Shown: positions 23,789 to 31,636, counted from the first letter of the stretch. The stretch is DNA of 64,000 bases from Pseudomonadales bacterium (GCA_028285415.1 JANQPF010000003.1:358775-422774), one strand, 5' to 3'. Translations and numbers: made by a program. Notes: generated from the sequence alone by a model not told the origin.

Positions 23789-24202
23789 GTCATCCCGGAG
23801 TGTTTTTCGAAGCACGTGGCCATTTGAATCTTCCTTGAGTCGTTCCCAGCGGAGACCGATGTAGATTTGAGGAATTTCGGTGAACACGTATAGCTCCTCA
23901 AGACCTGATTCTAATGCGAGAGCCTCCGCGCTTTGAACGAGTAAGGTAGCCATTCCCTGTCCTCGATGGCTCGGTTCCACGTACAAAGCGTTAATCCAGA
24001 CTGCATGAACGTCGGAGTCCGGTTTCTGAGCGCGGGTGAACGAGAGCCCACCTGCGAGTCGAGCATTGTATTTCCCGAGGATCGGCGGTGGACAGTCGGT
24101 CGCGTTGATTGGATCGATGACACCCCATTCAGACGTGAGCCAATCTCGAAATAGATTGAGATCTGCGGGCATGTGGTTGTTCGTAACGACGGATAATTGC
24201 AT
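23783..24202 (-). CDS. GNAT family N-acetyltransferase
   Basis: 139 residues from the ATG at 24202 (M-Q-L-S-V-V). An upstream GTG lies within the attC and is less likely. Motif A: Y-V-E-P-S-H-R-G-Q-G-M-A-T-L-L-V, followed by a Y-V-F-T-E-I strand and I-G-L-R-W-E-R-L-K. Ends Asp-Asp-Ala-stop inside R''. Confidence 0.8.
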   Translation of the reverse strand: MQLSVVTNNHMPADLNLFRDWLTSEWGVIDPINATDCPPPILGKYNARLAGGLSFTRAQKPDSDVHAVWINALYVEPSHRGQGMATLLVQSAEALALESGLEELYVFTEIPQIYIGLRWERLKEDSNGHVLRKTLRDDA

Positions 24203-24235
24203 TTCAGCATGTACGTAGTAGTTGGCGACGCCTGC

Positions 24236-24268
24236 CGCTAACACGTCGGCGCAAACGGTGTGTCAGGC
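24236..24268. repeat. short attC (33 bp)
   Basis: cgctaac (R'), cgtcggcgcaaac (L'' remnant), gtcaggc (R''). Same 33-base format as 26003, 42344 and 45196. Confidence 0.6.
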
Positions 24269-24760
24269 GTCATTGCTGCGCACCTTGAGTACGAGTATCA
24301 GTTCTTGTGCATCATTGTAGTTTCCGCGAATCTCCCAACAACCCGGTGAAGGAAAGTGCATGCCGACTAGCATCGCGTCCCAATCACCGTCTATGCCGGC
24401 TCCGTTCGTCGCGTTCTCAACCGTCACGTTTTCCCCTGAACCGTCGAGCCGGACAGCAGAGATTCGCAGATTCGGGCGAGGTTCTGCCTTTGCCGAGTAT
24501 CCGGATCTCCACCACCAGAATTTGTCGGCAAAACGCTTTGCCTCACCCATTCCGGTCCAGACACCGTTCTTTGGTATGGCGGCCGCGAGTAGGTTGCTTC
24601 CATACCAGGCGTGATTTGGACCGGTTGGCATAGGAACTTCGTTGTTGGGCCAGTGCCCTGGTTTTGTCACAGGACACGTGTCAGCCCGAGTGAGCAGAGG
24701 TATTGCCAGCAAGCCTGTAAATACGCAAACGGCGACGATCGAAATATGGGGTGCGGTCAT
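24263..24760 (-). CDS. secreted protein of unknown function
   Basis: 165 residues with a signal peptide (hydrophobic 6-23, cleavage near A-D-T). The mature domain is Trp- and Gly-rich: H-A-W-Y-G-S-N-L-L, G-V-W-T-G-M-G, D-K-F-W-W-W-R-S-G-Y, and F-P-S-P-G-C-W-E-I-R-G. I recognise these as a conserved extracytoplasmic domain of unknown function. Ends Asn-Asp-Ala-stop in R''. Confidence 0.65.
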   Translation of the reverse strand: MTAPHISIVAVCVFTGLLAIPLLTRADTCPVTKPGHWPNNEVPMPTGPNHAWYGSNLLAAAIPKNGVWTGMGEAKRFADKFWWWRSGYSAKAEPRPNLRISAVRLDGSGENVTVENATNGAGIDGDWDAMLVGMHFPSPGCWEIRGNYNDAQELILVLKVRSNDA

Positions 24761-24766
24761 GGTGGC

Positions 24767-24890
24767 GCCTGACTCTGTGTTGAGTGACGTGCGTGAAGAC
24801 GGGCACGAGCTTGCGGCGACAAGAGCGAGCCGATCGCAAACCAGGCGACGGTCAGCACCTCAGCACCTCAACGCCAACGGTGCGTTGGGT
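24767..24890. repeat. attC site (124 bp)
   Basis: First fully arm-bearing site of the well-preserved array. R' gcctgac, L' gttgagtg, middle gacgggcacgagcttgcggc, L'' ctcaacgccaac, R'' gttgggt. Confidence 0.8.
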
Positions 24891-24891
24891 G

Positions 24892-25236
24892 TCACTGAGT
24901 ATGTCTCGTGACGGTCATGGAGAGTGTCATATCGTCTATTGAGACGCTTGCTTCCTGCCCGAGATGCACCAGCAATGCGGGATTGTAAGAATTGCCCGCA
25001 ATATTCAGGTTGGTCGAGATTAAAACGGATTCCTCGTTGTTCGGTTTGACGATGAACGACAACTTGTAGGAATCACCGGCCTCCAATGACGCAGAGTTGT
25101 TAGCCAGCACCAACATGCTGGGAGAGCCAAGGACGCGATTTTCGTGAACGATCTCAGATGAGACGAAGTAGGCTTCGTCGGCAAATGCTGCTGATGCGCA
25201 AAGCGTCAGAAGCGTGGCAATTGCTTTGAGTTTCAT
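24892..25236 (-). CDS. secreted beta-rich protein
   Basis: 114 residues. Clear signal peptide (M-K-L-K then hydrophobic to A-F-A, residue 19). The mature part is beta-rich with conserved N-I-A-G-N-S-Y and S-F-I-V-K-P-N-N-E-E-S. No family recognised. Confidence 0.6.
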   Translation of the reverse strand: MKLKAIATLLTLCASAAFADEAYFVSSEIVHENRVLGSPSMLVLANNSASLEAGDSYKLSFIVKPNNEESVLISTNLNIAGNSYNPALLVHLGQEASVSIDDMTLSMTVTRHTQ

Positions 25237-25261
25237 AGTGATTGTCCCCGTTTATGTATCT

Positions 25262-25283
25262 GTGACACCTGGTACTTGTCAGC
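25262..25283. repeat. minimal attC remnant
   Basis: gtgacacc and cttgtcagc face each other 8 bases apart between a start and a stop. Comparable with 25532. Confidence 0.35.
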
Positions 25284-25526
25284 TTAAAAAAGCACGCCGT
25301 ATTTAGTGAGGCGAAGCTCCGCCTTTTCGCGAAGCTCGGGATGCTGATCGTAAATTTTCGAAGTGATGTTCTGATCGATATCGTCGCATATTTGTTCAAT
25401 GATGGATTGCCAATGGGTAAACTCTTCGGCGGGCAGGTGTTCTTCGAGCACGGGAAGCACTGTACTCAGTTCACCGAAACCCTTCGTTGCCGCCTGGGTG
25501 AGTAGTTCTGCTAAGTCTTGATTCAT
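25284..25526 (-). CDS. uncharacterised small protein
   Basis: 80 residues, acidic and helical (L-A-E-L-L-T-Q-A-A-T-K-G-F-G-E-L, H-W-Q-S-I-I-E-Q-I-C-D-D-I-D). No motif or family recognised. Confidence 0.5.
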   Translation of the reverse strand: MNQDLAELLTQAATKGFGELSTVLPVLEEHLPAEEFTHWQSIIEQICDDIDQNITSKIYDQHPELREKAELRLTKYGVLF

Positions 25527-25531
25527 GAGGT

Positions 25532-25553
25532 TTGAACACCTTTGCTGCTAGGC
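25532..25553. repeat. minimal attC remnant
   Basis: ttgaacacc and gctaggc, 22 bases in all, flanked by a start codon and the next gene's end. Confidence 0.4.
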
Positions 25554-25567
25554 GAGTACGGTTCCGT

Positions 25568-25984
25568 CTAAAGTCTTCTGCCATAGCGAATCTTATTTTT
25601 CTGACGCAGTACAAATTGGTTTGTTGCTCCCTGCATCGGTTTTTCGAACGTGATGAGTGCTTCTGTGTAGTCGTTGAAAAAGGTCGATTCTGATCCTGGG
25701 AAAATCTCGACTCTGATTTGATTCGAACCCTGTGCAAAGAGCCTTTCACCATCGGATGTGATCGATATGTTGAAATCTGGTTCCAGCTGATACATACCAA
25801 CGTAGGCTGCGTAGATGCTTGGATTAACGTTAGCGATTTCCCGCTCGAAGCTGACAAGTAGTTCGTTGGAAGCATCAATTTCGCGCTGGCGCTGATAGGA
25901 ATCGAACGCGGAAAGAACAACAAGGACTACGACGGTAGCAGCTGCGATTCCGAACACTGCTGATTTTAGTTCTACCTGAAACAT
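25568..25984 (-). CDS. membrane-anchored DUF3471-like protein
   Basis: 138 residues from the ATG at 25984. One N-terminal membrane helix (about 9-27), then a domain with Y-Q-L-E-P-D-F-N-I-S-I-T-S-D-G-E-R-L-F-A-Q and F-P-G-S-E-S-T-F-F, which resembles the DUF3471 lipocalin-like tail often found after beta-lactamase-type domains. Here it stands alone. Confidence 0.6.
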   Translation of the reverse strand: MFQVELKSAVFGIAAATVVVLVVLSAFDSYQRQREIDASNELLVSFEREIANVNPSIYAAYVGMYQLEPDFNISITSDGERLFAQGSNQIRVEIFPGSESTFFNDYTEALITFEKPMQGATNQFVLRQKNKIRYGRRL

Positions 25985-26002
25985 GGATAATGTCTCCCTG
26001 CC

Positions 26003-26035
26003 GCCTGGCACGTCAGCTCCAACTCTTTGTCAGGC
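26003..26035. repeat. short attC (33 bp)
   Basis: gcctggc - cgtcagctccaac - gtcaggc. The L'' arm is kept and the whole L' side plus middle is gone. Confidence 0.6.
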
Positions 26036-26503
26036 GTCTGCTGGGTCTTCACTGTTCTTCTTCCATATCGCGTCGAAAACGCGCTGAGATTTGCCGGATA
26101 GTTGCGTTTTGAAGACTCTCTCGAAGTTATGGTACACCCGCATAGAACTGCACTCATAGCAAATGAGGAACTCAGTGGTTCCCCGACGCCACTGAAAAGA
26201 AATCGCATGGCGGGGCGTGAAGCAGAGCGCCCAGAATTCCGATTCGAAGTCGAGTTCAGCCTTCACAGCTTGCGTAAGCGAGGCGACAGACTCTAAATCT
26301 GTCACGGATTCTGTGGCGATGAGCTGGTAACCGATGTAGTTCGGTGGATCTGATTGCTCGCCGGTAAGACGGTGGAGCGTGACGTTTGGCGAAGAGGCGA
26401 GTTCCAGCCAGTCCTCATCTGAGAATATGGCTGAGTCTTCGGCCCAGGAATTCACCGAAATTGCGCAGACGATGCACGCGCCGATGAGTTGCAAACGGTT
26501 CAT
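26030..26503 (-). CDS. secreted protein of unknown function
   Basis: 157 residues, signal peptide to about residue 21 (N-S-W-A-E). The mature part carries C-F-T-P-R-H-A-I-S-F and F-L-I-C-Y-E-C-S-S-M, a Cys-rich central segment known from small conserved exported proteins. Ends in A-D-A-stop inside R''. Confidence 0.6.
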   Translation of the reverse strand: MNRLQLIGACIVCAISVNSWAEDSAIFSDEDWLELASSPNVTLHRLTGEQSDPPNYIGYQLIATESVTDLESVASLTQAVKAELDFESEFWALCFTPRHAISFQWRRGTTEFLICYECSSMRVYHNFERVFKTQLSGKSQRVFDAIWKKNSEDPADA

Positions 26504-26508
26504 CGGAC

Positions 26509-26601
26509 GCGTAACACCGCGTTGAGATCTGTCGTCCAGACAGCACGAGTTTGACGTGAGCAGGCGACGGCTAACACGTCAGCACCAACCGCTCGTCAGG
26601 C
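26509..26601. repeat. attC site (93 bp)
   Basis: R' gcgtaac, L' gttgagatc, middle shortened, L'' cagcaccaac, R'' gtcaggc. Confidence 0.7.
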
Positions 26602-27390
26602 GGCATTCAAACATTCTCGAAATATGGCGTTGAGTTCATCACGCGCAGAGTTTCCAGCGGCCAGGTCAGGACGACCTTGGCCGGAAAACGTTTCACCATG
26701 CCGAGAGATCTCAGCTTCGATAAATTCGTTGATTTCTGAAATTGGCTCTCCGAGTCCGGATTCTGGCAAGTTCTGCTTGAGCTCTAGCAATCGTGAAATG
26801 CCTGGCACAATTTCAGCTGGAGCAACCGCTTTCACCAGCTTGCCAAACTCGATTGGCGGGGGCGATTGATTCTGCTCAATGTATCGAATAGCGAGGAGAG
26901 GCCGGAGGACATAAAAGTATTTCTTCAAGCGTACTTTGTCCTTGAGAAGGTACTCTCGGGCGTTCCTCCGTGCCATGTGGCTGTAGTGATAACAGAGGGC
27001 TATCTGATTCGCGGTTCGGGGTGCCAGGTTCGTCAGTCGCGATCGTAGGGGCCCGCTTTCAATGTACCGAATTGGGCTGACGAGCCATTCCAGCAGTGCA
27101 CCGTTGGTCCTGGTGAATAAGTAGAGTGCCTTACGAATGTCCCAGCCACTACAGTCGATCTCGTCTACGATCTCATACTCGATGACATCCCGCTTCGATT
27201 CGACATCAAATGATAAGTACCAGTCTCTCGGACGGGCGTAGATGAACCTGACATCGTAATCCGAATCAGGGGAGGCAAATCCCCAAGCCCGGCTGCCAGA
27301 TTCGCATGCGTATAGGATCTTGACGTTGTGTTCGGCCTCGGCCGCGTGCAGGCGCCTCATAATTTCTTCATGTACGGTTTTTTCGATCAT
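26596..27390 (-). CDS. RlaP/YcgL-type nucleotidyltransferase
   Basis: 264 residues. The nucleotidyltransferase active site G-S-R-A-W-G-F-A-S-P-D-S-D-Y-D-V-R (residues 32-48) gives the G-S and D-x-D metal-binding residues, and the rest follows the COG3541 (YcgL/RlaP) pattern with helical C-terminal part. Relatives are linked to RNA repair or defence. The gene is one of the larger cassettes and has no evident partner. Confidence 0.8.
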   Translation of the reverse strand: MIEKTVHEEIMRRLHAAEAEHNVKILYACESGSRAWGFASPDSDYDVRFIYARPRDWYLSFDVESKRDVIEYEIVDEIDCSGWDIRKALYLFTRTNGALLEWLVSPIRYIESGPLRSRLTNLAPRTANQIALCYHYSHMARRNAREYLLKDKVRLKKYFYVLRPLLAIRYIEQNQSPPPIEFGKLVKAVAPAEIVPGISRLLELKQNLPESGLGEPISEINEFIEAEISRHGETFSGQGRPDLAAGNSARDELNAIFRECLNAA

Positions 27391-27428
27391 GTCATTCGGC
27401 GAGTTACGAATCTCCTCGAATCTGTGAT

Positions 27429-27447
27429 GCCTAACGGTGCAGGTCAG
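27429..27447. repeat. minimal attC remnant
   Basis: gcctaacggtgcaggtcag: a perfect R' followed within 9 bases by an R''-like ggtcag. Confidence 0.45.
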
Positions 27448-27662
27448 TAGTCCCGCTCACGAACGAACGTTTCCACCGGTACATCCAGCCAATGAACCAT
27501 CGCAAGCATGCCATCGACTTCCATGCGACCACCACGTTTTGTTCCAGTGATGGTTGAGGTGCTTACGCCAATTTCTTTCGATACGTCCGCCCAGGTCATG
27601 CCTCGATCTTTCCTCTGATCATCGATTGCTCGATATAACGCCTTTGAATCGAATCTACGCAT
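27444..27662 (-). CDS. XRE-family helix-turn-helix regulator
   Basis: 72 residues. Helix-turn-helix: T-W-A-D-V-S-K-E-I-G-V-S-T-S-T-I-T-G-T-K-R-G (about 23-44), followed by M-L-A-M-V-H-W-L-D-V-P. A DNA-binding single domain like HigA/Cro antitoxins, but no toxin gene adjoins; the downstream neighbour on the strand is the YcgL-type gene. No attC lies between this gene and the DUF2059 gene 18 bases upstream, so both share a cassette. Confidence 0.75.
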   Translation of the reverse strand: MRRFDSKALYRAIDDQRKDRGMTWADVSKEIGVSTSTITGTKRGGRMEVDGMLAMVHWLDVPVETFVRERDY

Positions 27663-27680
27663 GAATCTGTCGGTTCCTGC

Positions 27681-28130
27681 TCATTCGGTCTTTTCAGGCT
27701 GTTCGTGCTCTCTGAGAGGCGTTGGTCTGTCTTGGCTCGAGTCAGGCTTCAGTTCTTCATACACTTCGGCGACCACTCTAGAAATCCCAGATGCAAGTGA
27801 CTGCCCTTTTCTCTGAATGGATTTGCCGGTTTCGCTCCCATAAAACTCCCGCAAAGCTTGCAACTCCTCGGGTGTGTAGATCCGTTCGAGGGCATCAATG
27901 ACCTTCTTGCGAAAGAGCTCCTCCGCTTCATCAAGATCGATTCGTGTATCGACACCGAAGATGCCGGTACTTCGAACGGTCTGAATTTGGGTATCCAGGT
28001 TCATTAGGGAGTAGAGCAACTCGGCGTCAGAAGGCTGATCCGCAAGGCACTCGGCAGGCACTGAGAGGATGCTGAACACAACGAGTACCCTCGTGCGGAG
28101 CAGGCATCGTTTTGCTGAGACGCCTAACAC
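27681..28130 (-). CDS. exported DUF2059-like protein
   Basis: 149 residues. Starts at the GTG that lies in the R' box (28128-28130), giving V-L-G-V-S-A-K and then a signal peptide ending near C-L-A. The mature domain has Y-T-P-E-E-L-Q-A-L-R-E-F-Y-G-S-E-T-G-K-S-I, the core of DUF2059. Such periplasmic proteins are common and uncharacterised. Confidence 0.65.
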   Translation of the reverse strand: MLGVSAKRCLLRTRVLVVFSILSVPAECLADQPSDAELLYSLMNLDTQIQTVRSTGIFGVDTRIDLDEAEELFRKKVIDALERIYTPEELQALREFYGSETGKSIQRKGQSLASGISRVVAEVYEELKPDSSQDRPTPLREHEQPEKTE

Positions 28131-28199
28131 TGCGTCGAGCTGCGTGCGTGAAGACTGGCACGACCTTGCAGCGACCGGTGATCGAAACAAAGGTCAGAC
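28122..28199. repeat. attC site (78 bp)
   Basis: R' gcctaac, L' gtcgagctgcgtgcg, middle gactggcacgacctt, then directly a gtcagac R''. The L'' arm is missing. Confidence 0.6.
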
Positions 28200-28556
28200 A
28201 TAAACGATCGACTCGATGTTGTTGCCGTCCGGATCGAGAAGAAAGGAGGCATAGTAGTTTGGTGCGTATTGCTCTCTGATGCCGGGCTCACCGTTGCTCT
28301 TGAAACCAAGTTTTACACCAAGCGAATGAAACGAGTCCACGGCATCTCGGTTTGGAGCCGAAAAAGCGATGTGACAATTCTGAGCTGATTGAGATTTTTC
28401 GATCAGAAATCTGACTTTTGTCTCGTCGATTCTCCCGAATCCGGCAGCGGATTCACTTGACCACTTCAACTCAATTTGAAGGCACGCAAGCACGGCCGAA
28501 TAGAATTCAACGCACTCTTCAAATCTCAGGGTCTTTATTTCGAAGTGATCGACCAT
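28194..28556 (-). CDS. VOC protein
   Basis: 120 residues. F-E-I-K-T-L-R-F-E-E-C-V-E-F-Y-S-A-V-L at the first unit and S-F-L-L-D-P-D-G-N-N-I-E-S-I at the end are the VOC halves; H-I-A-F-S-A-P opens the second half. The His and Glu positions match metal-binding VOC enzymes. Ends in an R'' box. Ligand unknown. Confidence 0.75.
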   Translation of the reverse strand: MVDHFEIKTLRFEECVEFYSAVLACLQIELKWSSESAAGFGRIDETKVRFLIEKSQSAQNCHIAFSAPNRDAVDSFHSLGVKLGFKSNGEPGIREQYAPNYYASFLLDPDGNNIESIVYV

Positions 28557-28591
28557 GAAAACCTCGCTCCCTGCGTGGCATTGTTCTAGAC

Positions 28592-28710
28592 GGCTAACGC
28601 TGCCTTAAGACCGGCGCGAGTTTGCCGCGACATTAGGGAGCGAAATGCAAGACGTAGTACCCGCCTTCTGCGGGGACGGTTAGCACGTCAGCTCCAACTG
28701 CTTGCTAGAC
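28592..28710. repeat. attC site (119 bp)
   Basis: ggctaac (R'), ttaagaccggcgcgagttt (middle), cagctccaactgctt (L''), gctagac (R''). The L' arm is reduced. Confidence 0.75.
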
Positions 28711-29085
28711 GCCAATCTGATTTTCATGTCCGCATTTCTCACAAATTACGACTCGTGTAGTACTTTCCGACACCCAGATTTTCCCATCACGAAACGAGGT
28801 AATGATCACGCTTGTTTGAGGCGTCAAATTTGAGCCGGTTACCGGTGCAACGGTATCTCCAAATCGAGCTTGGGACTCTCCAACGAAAGATCCAAGATCG
28901 CCAACTCGAACGCGTTTCCAATGGTTACTCGCAAACGGCGATTTGAATAGCAAACCTGGACCGACGATGGAATTGAATCGTCCAAGTGTAGTGACTATGA
29001 ATCGTTCGTCTTCGCTGGCTATGCGAATCCCGAAAGCGAGTAGCAAGATCGGTGGTAGAGCTACGAGCCAGATACCGAAATCCAT
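28705..29085 (-). CDS. short SPFH-like protein with C-terminal zinc knuckle
   Basis: 126 residues. An N-terminal membrane helix (5-22) leads into S-E-D-E-R-F-I-V-T-T-L-G-R-F and G-P-G-L-L-F-K-S-P-F, the start of stomatin/SPFH domains, but that domain then ends; a beta-rich part (V-I-I-T-S-F-R-D-G-K-I-W-V-S) follows, then C-E-K-C-G-H at the end. It looks like a miniature stomatin-like protein with an appended two-Cys motif. Function unknown. Confidence 0.6.
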   Translation of the reverse strand: MDFGIWLVALPPILLLAFGIRIASEDERFIVTTLGRFNSIVGPGLLFKSPFASNHWKRVRVGDLGSFVGESQARFGDTVAPVTGSNLTPQTSVIITSFRDGKIWVSESTTRVVICEKCGHENQIGV

Positions 29086-29103
29086 GGTTACTTACCTAGA
29101 GGC

Positions 29104-29163
29104 ACGTAACACCGTGCTGAGCGGCTGCCGTTAAGGCGCGTCAGCTCCAACTGATTGTCAGGT
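29104..29163. repeat. short attC (60 bp)
   Basis: acgtaac, gtgctgagcggctgccg, cagctccaac, gtcaggt: both arms kept, middle deleted. Confidence 0.65.
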
Positions 29164-29179
29164 GTCTTCTTGATCATAT

Positions 29180-29518
29180 TCATGAGTAAAGTAAGTAAAT
29201 GCCCAATGCTCCCAATGGAACGTAAATCAACCAGAATGGGGGGATATCGTAGATGGTTAGTTTCTGCCAACCTGAACGCCACCAACTGTAGATACCGATA
29301 CAAATCAAGGTCAAGCTGCTAACGATGATGATAGTTGTGTGATGAGAATTTACCCAATTGCCAAAAGGTCCCTCGCTCAAGTTAACGGGAAACGGGTCGG
29401 GCAAATACCCCCGATCGAACAAAAGATCCGCGATGAGGGGGTAGCAACCAAACAGAATGAGGAAGACAGCGAAAGCTATGTTCGCCCATGGGTTACGGTT
29501 TCTTGAGAACTTGCTCAT
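29180..29518 (-). CDS. small membrane protein, three helices
   Basis: 112 residues with helices at about 13-30, 60-78 and 92-111 and a polar loop (F-D-R-G-Y-L-P-D-P-F-P-V-N). No family recognised. N-terminal basic residues suggest a cytoplasmic N-terminus. Confidence 0.6.
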   Translation of the reverse strand: MSKFSRNRNPWANIAFAVFLILFGCYPLIADLLFDRGYLPDPFPVNLSEGPFGNWVNSHHTTIIIVSSLTLICIGIYSWWRSGWQKLTIYDIPPFWLIYVPLGALGIYLLYS

Positions 29519-29525
29519 TCCTTTC

Positions 29526-29637
29526 GCCTAATACCGTGTCGAGCGGCTGCCCTTGAGACTGGCGGATGTTTGCCTGGAGCGAAGCGACACGCAAACAAAG
29601 TAACGGTTGGGTATTCCGCTAAAACAACACGTTAGAA
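29526..29637. repeat. attC site (112 bp)
   Basis: gcctaat (R'), gagcggctgcccttgagac, then gttagaa (R''). L'' is weak (ccgctaaaacaac). Confidence 0.6.
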
Positions 29638-29659
29638 GTCGCTCATGACCAATAGATCT

Positions 29660-29911
29660 TCATACATCTTCGCTGTGAAGTTGCTTTAAGAATGCCAGTT
29701 TGGCTGCTGCCCGCGCTTTGGCGAGATCGCGATTGTCATCGATCGTGGAATCAATGTAGACGGTGAAGCTTTCGCCGGACGGATGGTGCATCAAGTCTAT
29801 CCTGCAAACAGTGTAAGAAGATTCGCAAGGCTGATCACTAAACTCCCCGTCACCTGACTCTGAAACGATCTCGATATCTGAGATTTTTGCTTCGGGAATG
29901 TGACGGACCAT
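29660..29911 (-). CDS. uncharacterised small protein
   Basis: 83 residues from the ATG at 29911. A longer upstream frame would be read through an attC-like block at 29919-29996 and is rejected. Beta strands (I-D-L-M-H-H-P-S-G-E-S-F-T-V-Y-I-D-S-T) and a C-terminal helix; no family. Confidence 0.55.
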   Translation of the reverse strand: MVRHIPEAKISDIEIVSESGDGEFSDQPCESSYTVCRIDLMHHPSGESFTVYIDSTIDDNRDLAKARAAAKLAFLKQLHSEDV

Positions 29912-29918
29912 CTCGAGG

Positions 29919-29996
29919 CTTAACGTTAGTTTACCGGCCGCCGTGCAGCTCGGCGCGGAGTTCGGGGCGACCGGCGGGAGGCGGCACCCCTCTAAG
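29919..29996. repeat. attC-like site of a different, G+C-rich type
   Basis: gcttaac at the left, then ggccgccgtgcagctcggcg and gcgaccggcgggaggcgg, ending near cctctaag. Arm sequence differs from the main family. It separates a cassette gene start from the next gene's stop. Confidence 0.5.
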
Positions 29997-30408
29997 TGTA
30001 TTTTGAGAATACATAGAGATCGCTTCTCTCCTGCCACCCAAGCTTATTCCAAAAAAGCTCCGCGTAGGGATTCGTTCTGAAAACGAAAGCATGGCACTTT
30101 CGAATACCGTCTGCTTTCAGGGCGAGCAAAGACTGATCGAGCAGGGTTGTTGCGATCCCCTCCCGACGGACCGAGCCCGCTGTCGCGAGATGGTAGATAA
30201 AGCCTCTCCGATGATCATGTCCCGCGAGGATGGTTCCCACCAGCTGTGCCTCCTGCTCGGCCACGAAGGAGTATCGATGGTTGTGCTCGAGAAATGTCTT
30301 CAGATCGGGGAGCGCGTCGGAATCGCCCATGCCGATATGTTCAGTTGATTTCCAGAGCTCGACTGCAGCGTCGAGGTGTTTTTCGTCAAAGGTGGATGTC
30401 TGAACCAT
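29992..30408 (-). CDS. GNAT family N-acetyltransferase
   Basis: 138 residues. H-L-A-T-A-G-S-V-R-R-E-G-I-A-T-T-L-L forms motif A; F-R-T-N-P-Y-A-E-L-F-W-N-K-L-G-W is the C-terminal segment. The opening F-D-E-K-H-L-D-A-A-V-E-L-W-K resembles the small acetyltransferase YpeA-like group. Acceptor unknown. Confidence 0.8.
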   Translation of the reverse strand: MVQTSTFDEKHLDAAVELWKSTEHIGMGDSDALPDLKTFLEHNHRYSFVAEQEAQLVGTILAGHDHRRGFIYHLATAGSVRREGIATTLLDQSLLALKADGIRKCHAFVFRTNPYAELFWNKLGWQERSDLYVFSKYT

Positions 30409-30418
30409 GGGACGTGAC

Positions 30419-30552
30419 GCCTAACACGGCGTTGAGCTGCGTGCGCTAAGACCGGCACGAGTTTGCGGTGAGCTGGACGAGGTGATTGCAAGAGGTAGTA
30501 CCCGCCTTGTGCGGGGCACGGTTAGCACGTCAATTCCAACTGACCGTCAGGC
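30419..30552. repeat. attC site, long type (134 bp)
   Basis: Full arms and the apical ccgcc...ggcgg hairpin present. R'' gtcaggc. Confidence 0.8.
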
Positions 30553-30560
30553 ATCTCCCT

Positions 30561-30893
30561 TTATCCATGCTTGGAGCGATCCTCTGAAAACTGCATGAGC
30601 TCAACTGGCGCACCATTGATCTCGACGAATGCAACGACAAGTCCAGGGCTGGGGCTATTTGGTTCAATGATGACCTTCTTGCCTCGTAGTTCATCTTCCA
30701 GATCGTCGACCTCGAAAGCGACATGGGGAATGGTCTGGACGAGAGTCGGATACGGAGCGTCATCCCAGTAGCGTTGCCACTGAATTCCGTAAGGGTTGTC
30801 TTCGTGATCCGATACCGTCATTTTCAGGTGAGGTAAATCGATTTCCCCCTCAAAGGACTCGGTAGTCGGTATTCCGATATGGTTGAATTTCAT
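30561..30893 (-). CDS. VOC protein
   Basis: 110 residues from the ATG at 30893. F-N-H-I-G-I-P at the start, I-P-H-V-A-F-E-V-D-D-L at the second half and A-P-V-E-L-M-Q-F at the end. Metal ligands His, His and Glu are in the expected places. The upstream continuation runs through an attC and is rejected. Confidence 0.75.
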   Translation of the reverse strand: MKFNHIGIPTTESFEGEIDLPHLKMTVSDHEDNPYGIQWQRYWDDAPYPTLVQTIPHVAFEVDDLEDELRGKKVIIEPNSPSPGLVVAFVEINGAPVELMQFSEDRSKHG

Positions 30894-30921
30894 CTCCGTA
30901 TTGTAGCGGCAACGACGAGAC

Positions 30922-31055
30922 GCCTGACACTGCGCTGAGCTGCGTGCGTTAAGACCGGCACGAGTCTGCCGCGACCCCAGGTAGCGAAATGCAAGACGTA
31001 GCACCCGTCTTAGGCGGGAGGCGATTAGCTCGTCAGCGCCAACCGCTTGTTAGGC
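30922..31055. repeat. attC site, long type (134 bp)
   Basis: gcctgac ... gttaggc with both arms and the middle hairpin. Confidence 0.85.
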
Positions 31056-31063
31056 GTCCTGGG

Positions 31064-31498
31064 TCAGTGTTCCCGCAGTTTCTCCAACGGTTCGAGATAT
31101 TCCTCCGTAACATATCGAATAGTACTCGAGCAGCCAGAGAAAATTGGTGTTTCGCCCACATTCCGAAACACGACAAATAGATACTCCCGACTGATGCCGG
31201 TACCGCAGCTACTTCTTGCAACGGGATCCGAAGAATCCCGGTAGTAACCGCTGGCTTCACCAACAACTTCAACTTCAGGTGAGCCCTTGTAAACGTCGAG
31301 TACCGAAATGTAGACATCAAACTTCGTTTCAACGTCGGTTGGAGGGAAGATCTCCTTATGCCGAACGACGGTGATTTGTCCAAGAAACACTTGGTCGTAT
31401 GTTTCGAAAGCTTCTTCCAGAGGCGGGCCGCCGCCACAGCTACCTGGTTCTCCTACGAGAGGAATGAGAACTAGGATCGTGAACACTGAATAGCGCAT
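31064..31498 (-). CDS. secreted Cys-containing protein (NTR/TIMP-like)
   Basis: 144 residues. Signal peptide to about residue 20, then C-G-G-G. The pattern Y-D-Q-V-F-L-G-Q-I-T-V, V-L-D-V-Y-K-G-S, S-S-C-G-T-G-I and Y-L-F-V-V-F recalls the netrin/TIMP-like OB fold found in bacterial exported proteins. Function unknown. Confidence 0.55.
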   Translation of the reverse strand: MRYSVFTILVLIPLVGEPGSCGGGPPLEEAFETYDQVFLGQITVVRHKEIFPPTDVETKFDVYISVLDVYKGSPEVEVVGEASGYYRDSSDPVARSSCGTGISREYLFVVFRNVGETPIFSGCSSTIRYVTEEYLEPLEKLREH

Positions 31499-31505
31499 CT
31501 GGGAC

Positions 31506-31636
31506 GCCTATCACTACGTCAAGCTGCGTTCGTTAAGACCGGCGTGAGTTTGCAGCGACCGTTGGGAGCGAGATGCAAGATATGATAACCGCCTTCGGCT
31601 GGGGACGGCTAGCAAAGCTCCAACTGCTTGTTAGGC
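31506..31636. repeat. attC site, near long type (131 bp)
   Basis: gcctatc ... gttaggc; both arms recognisable. Confidence 0.8.
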
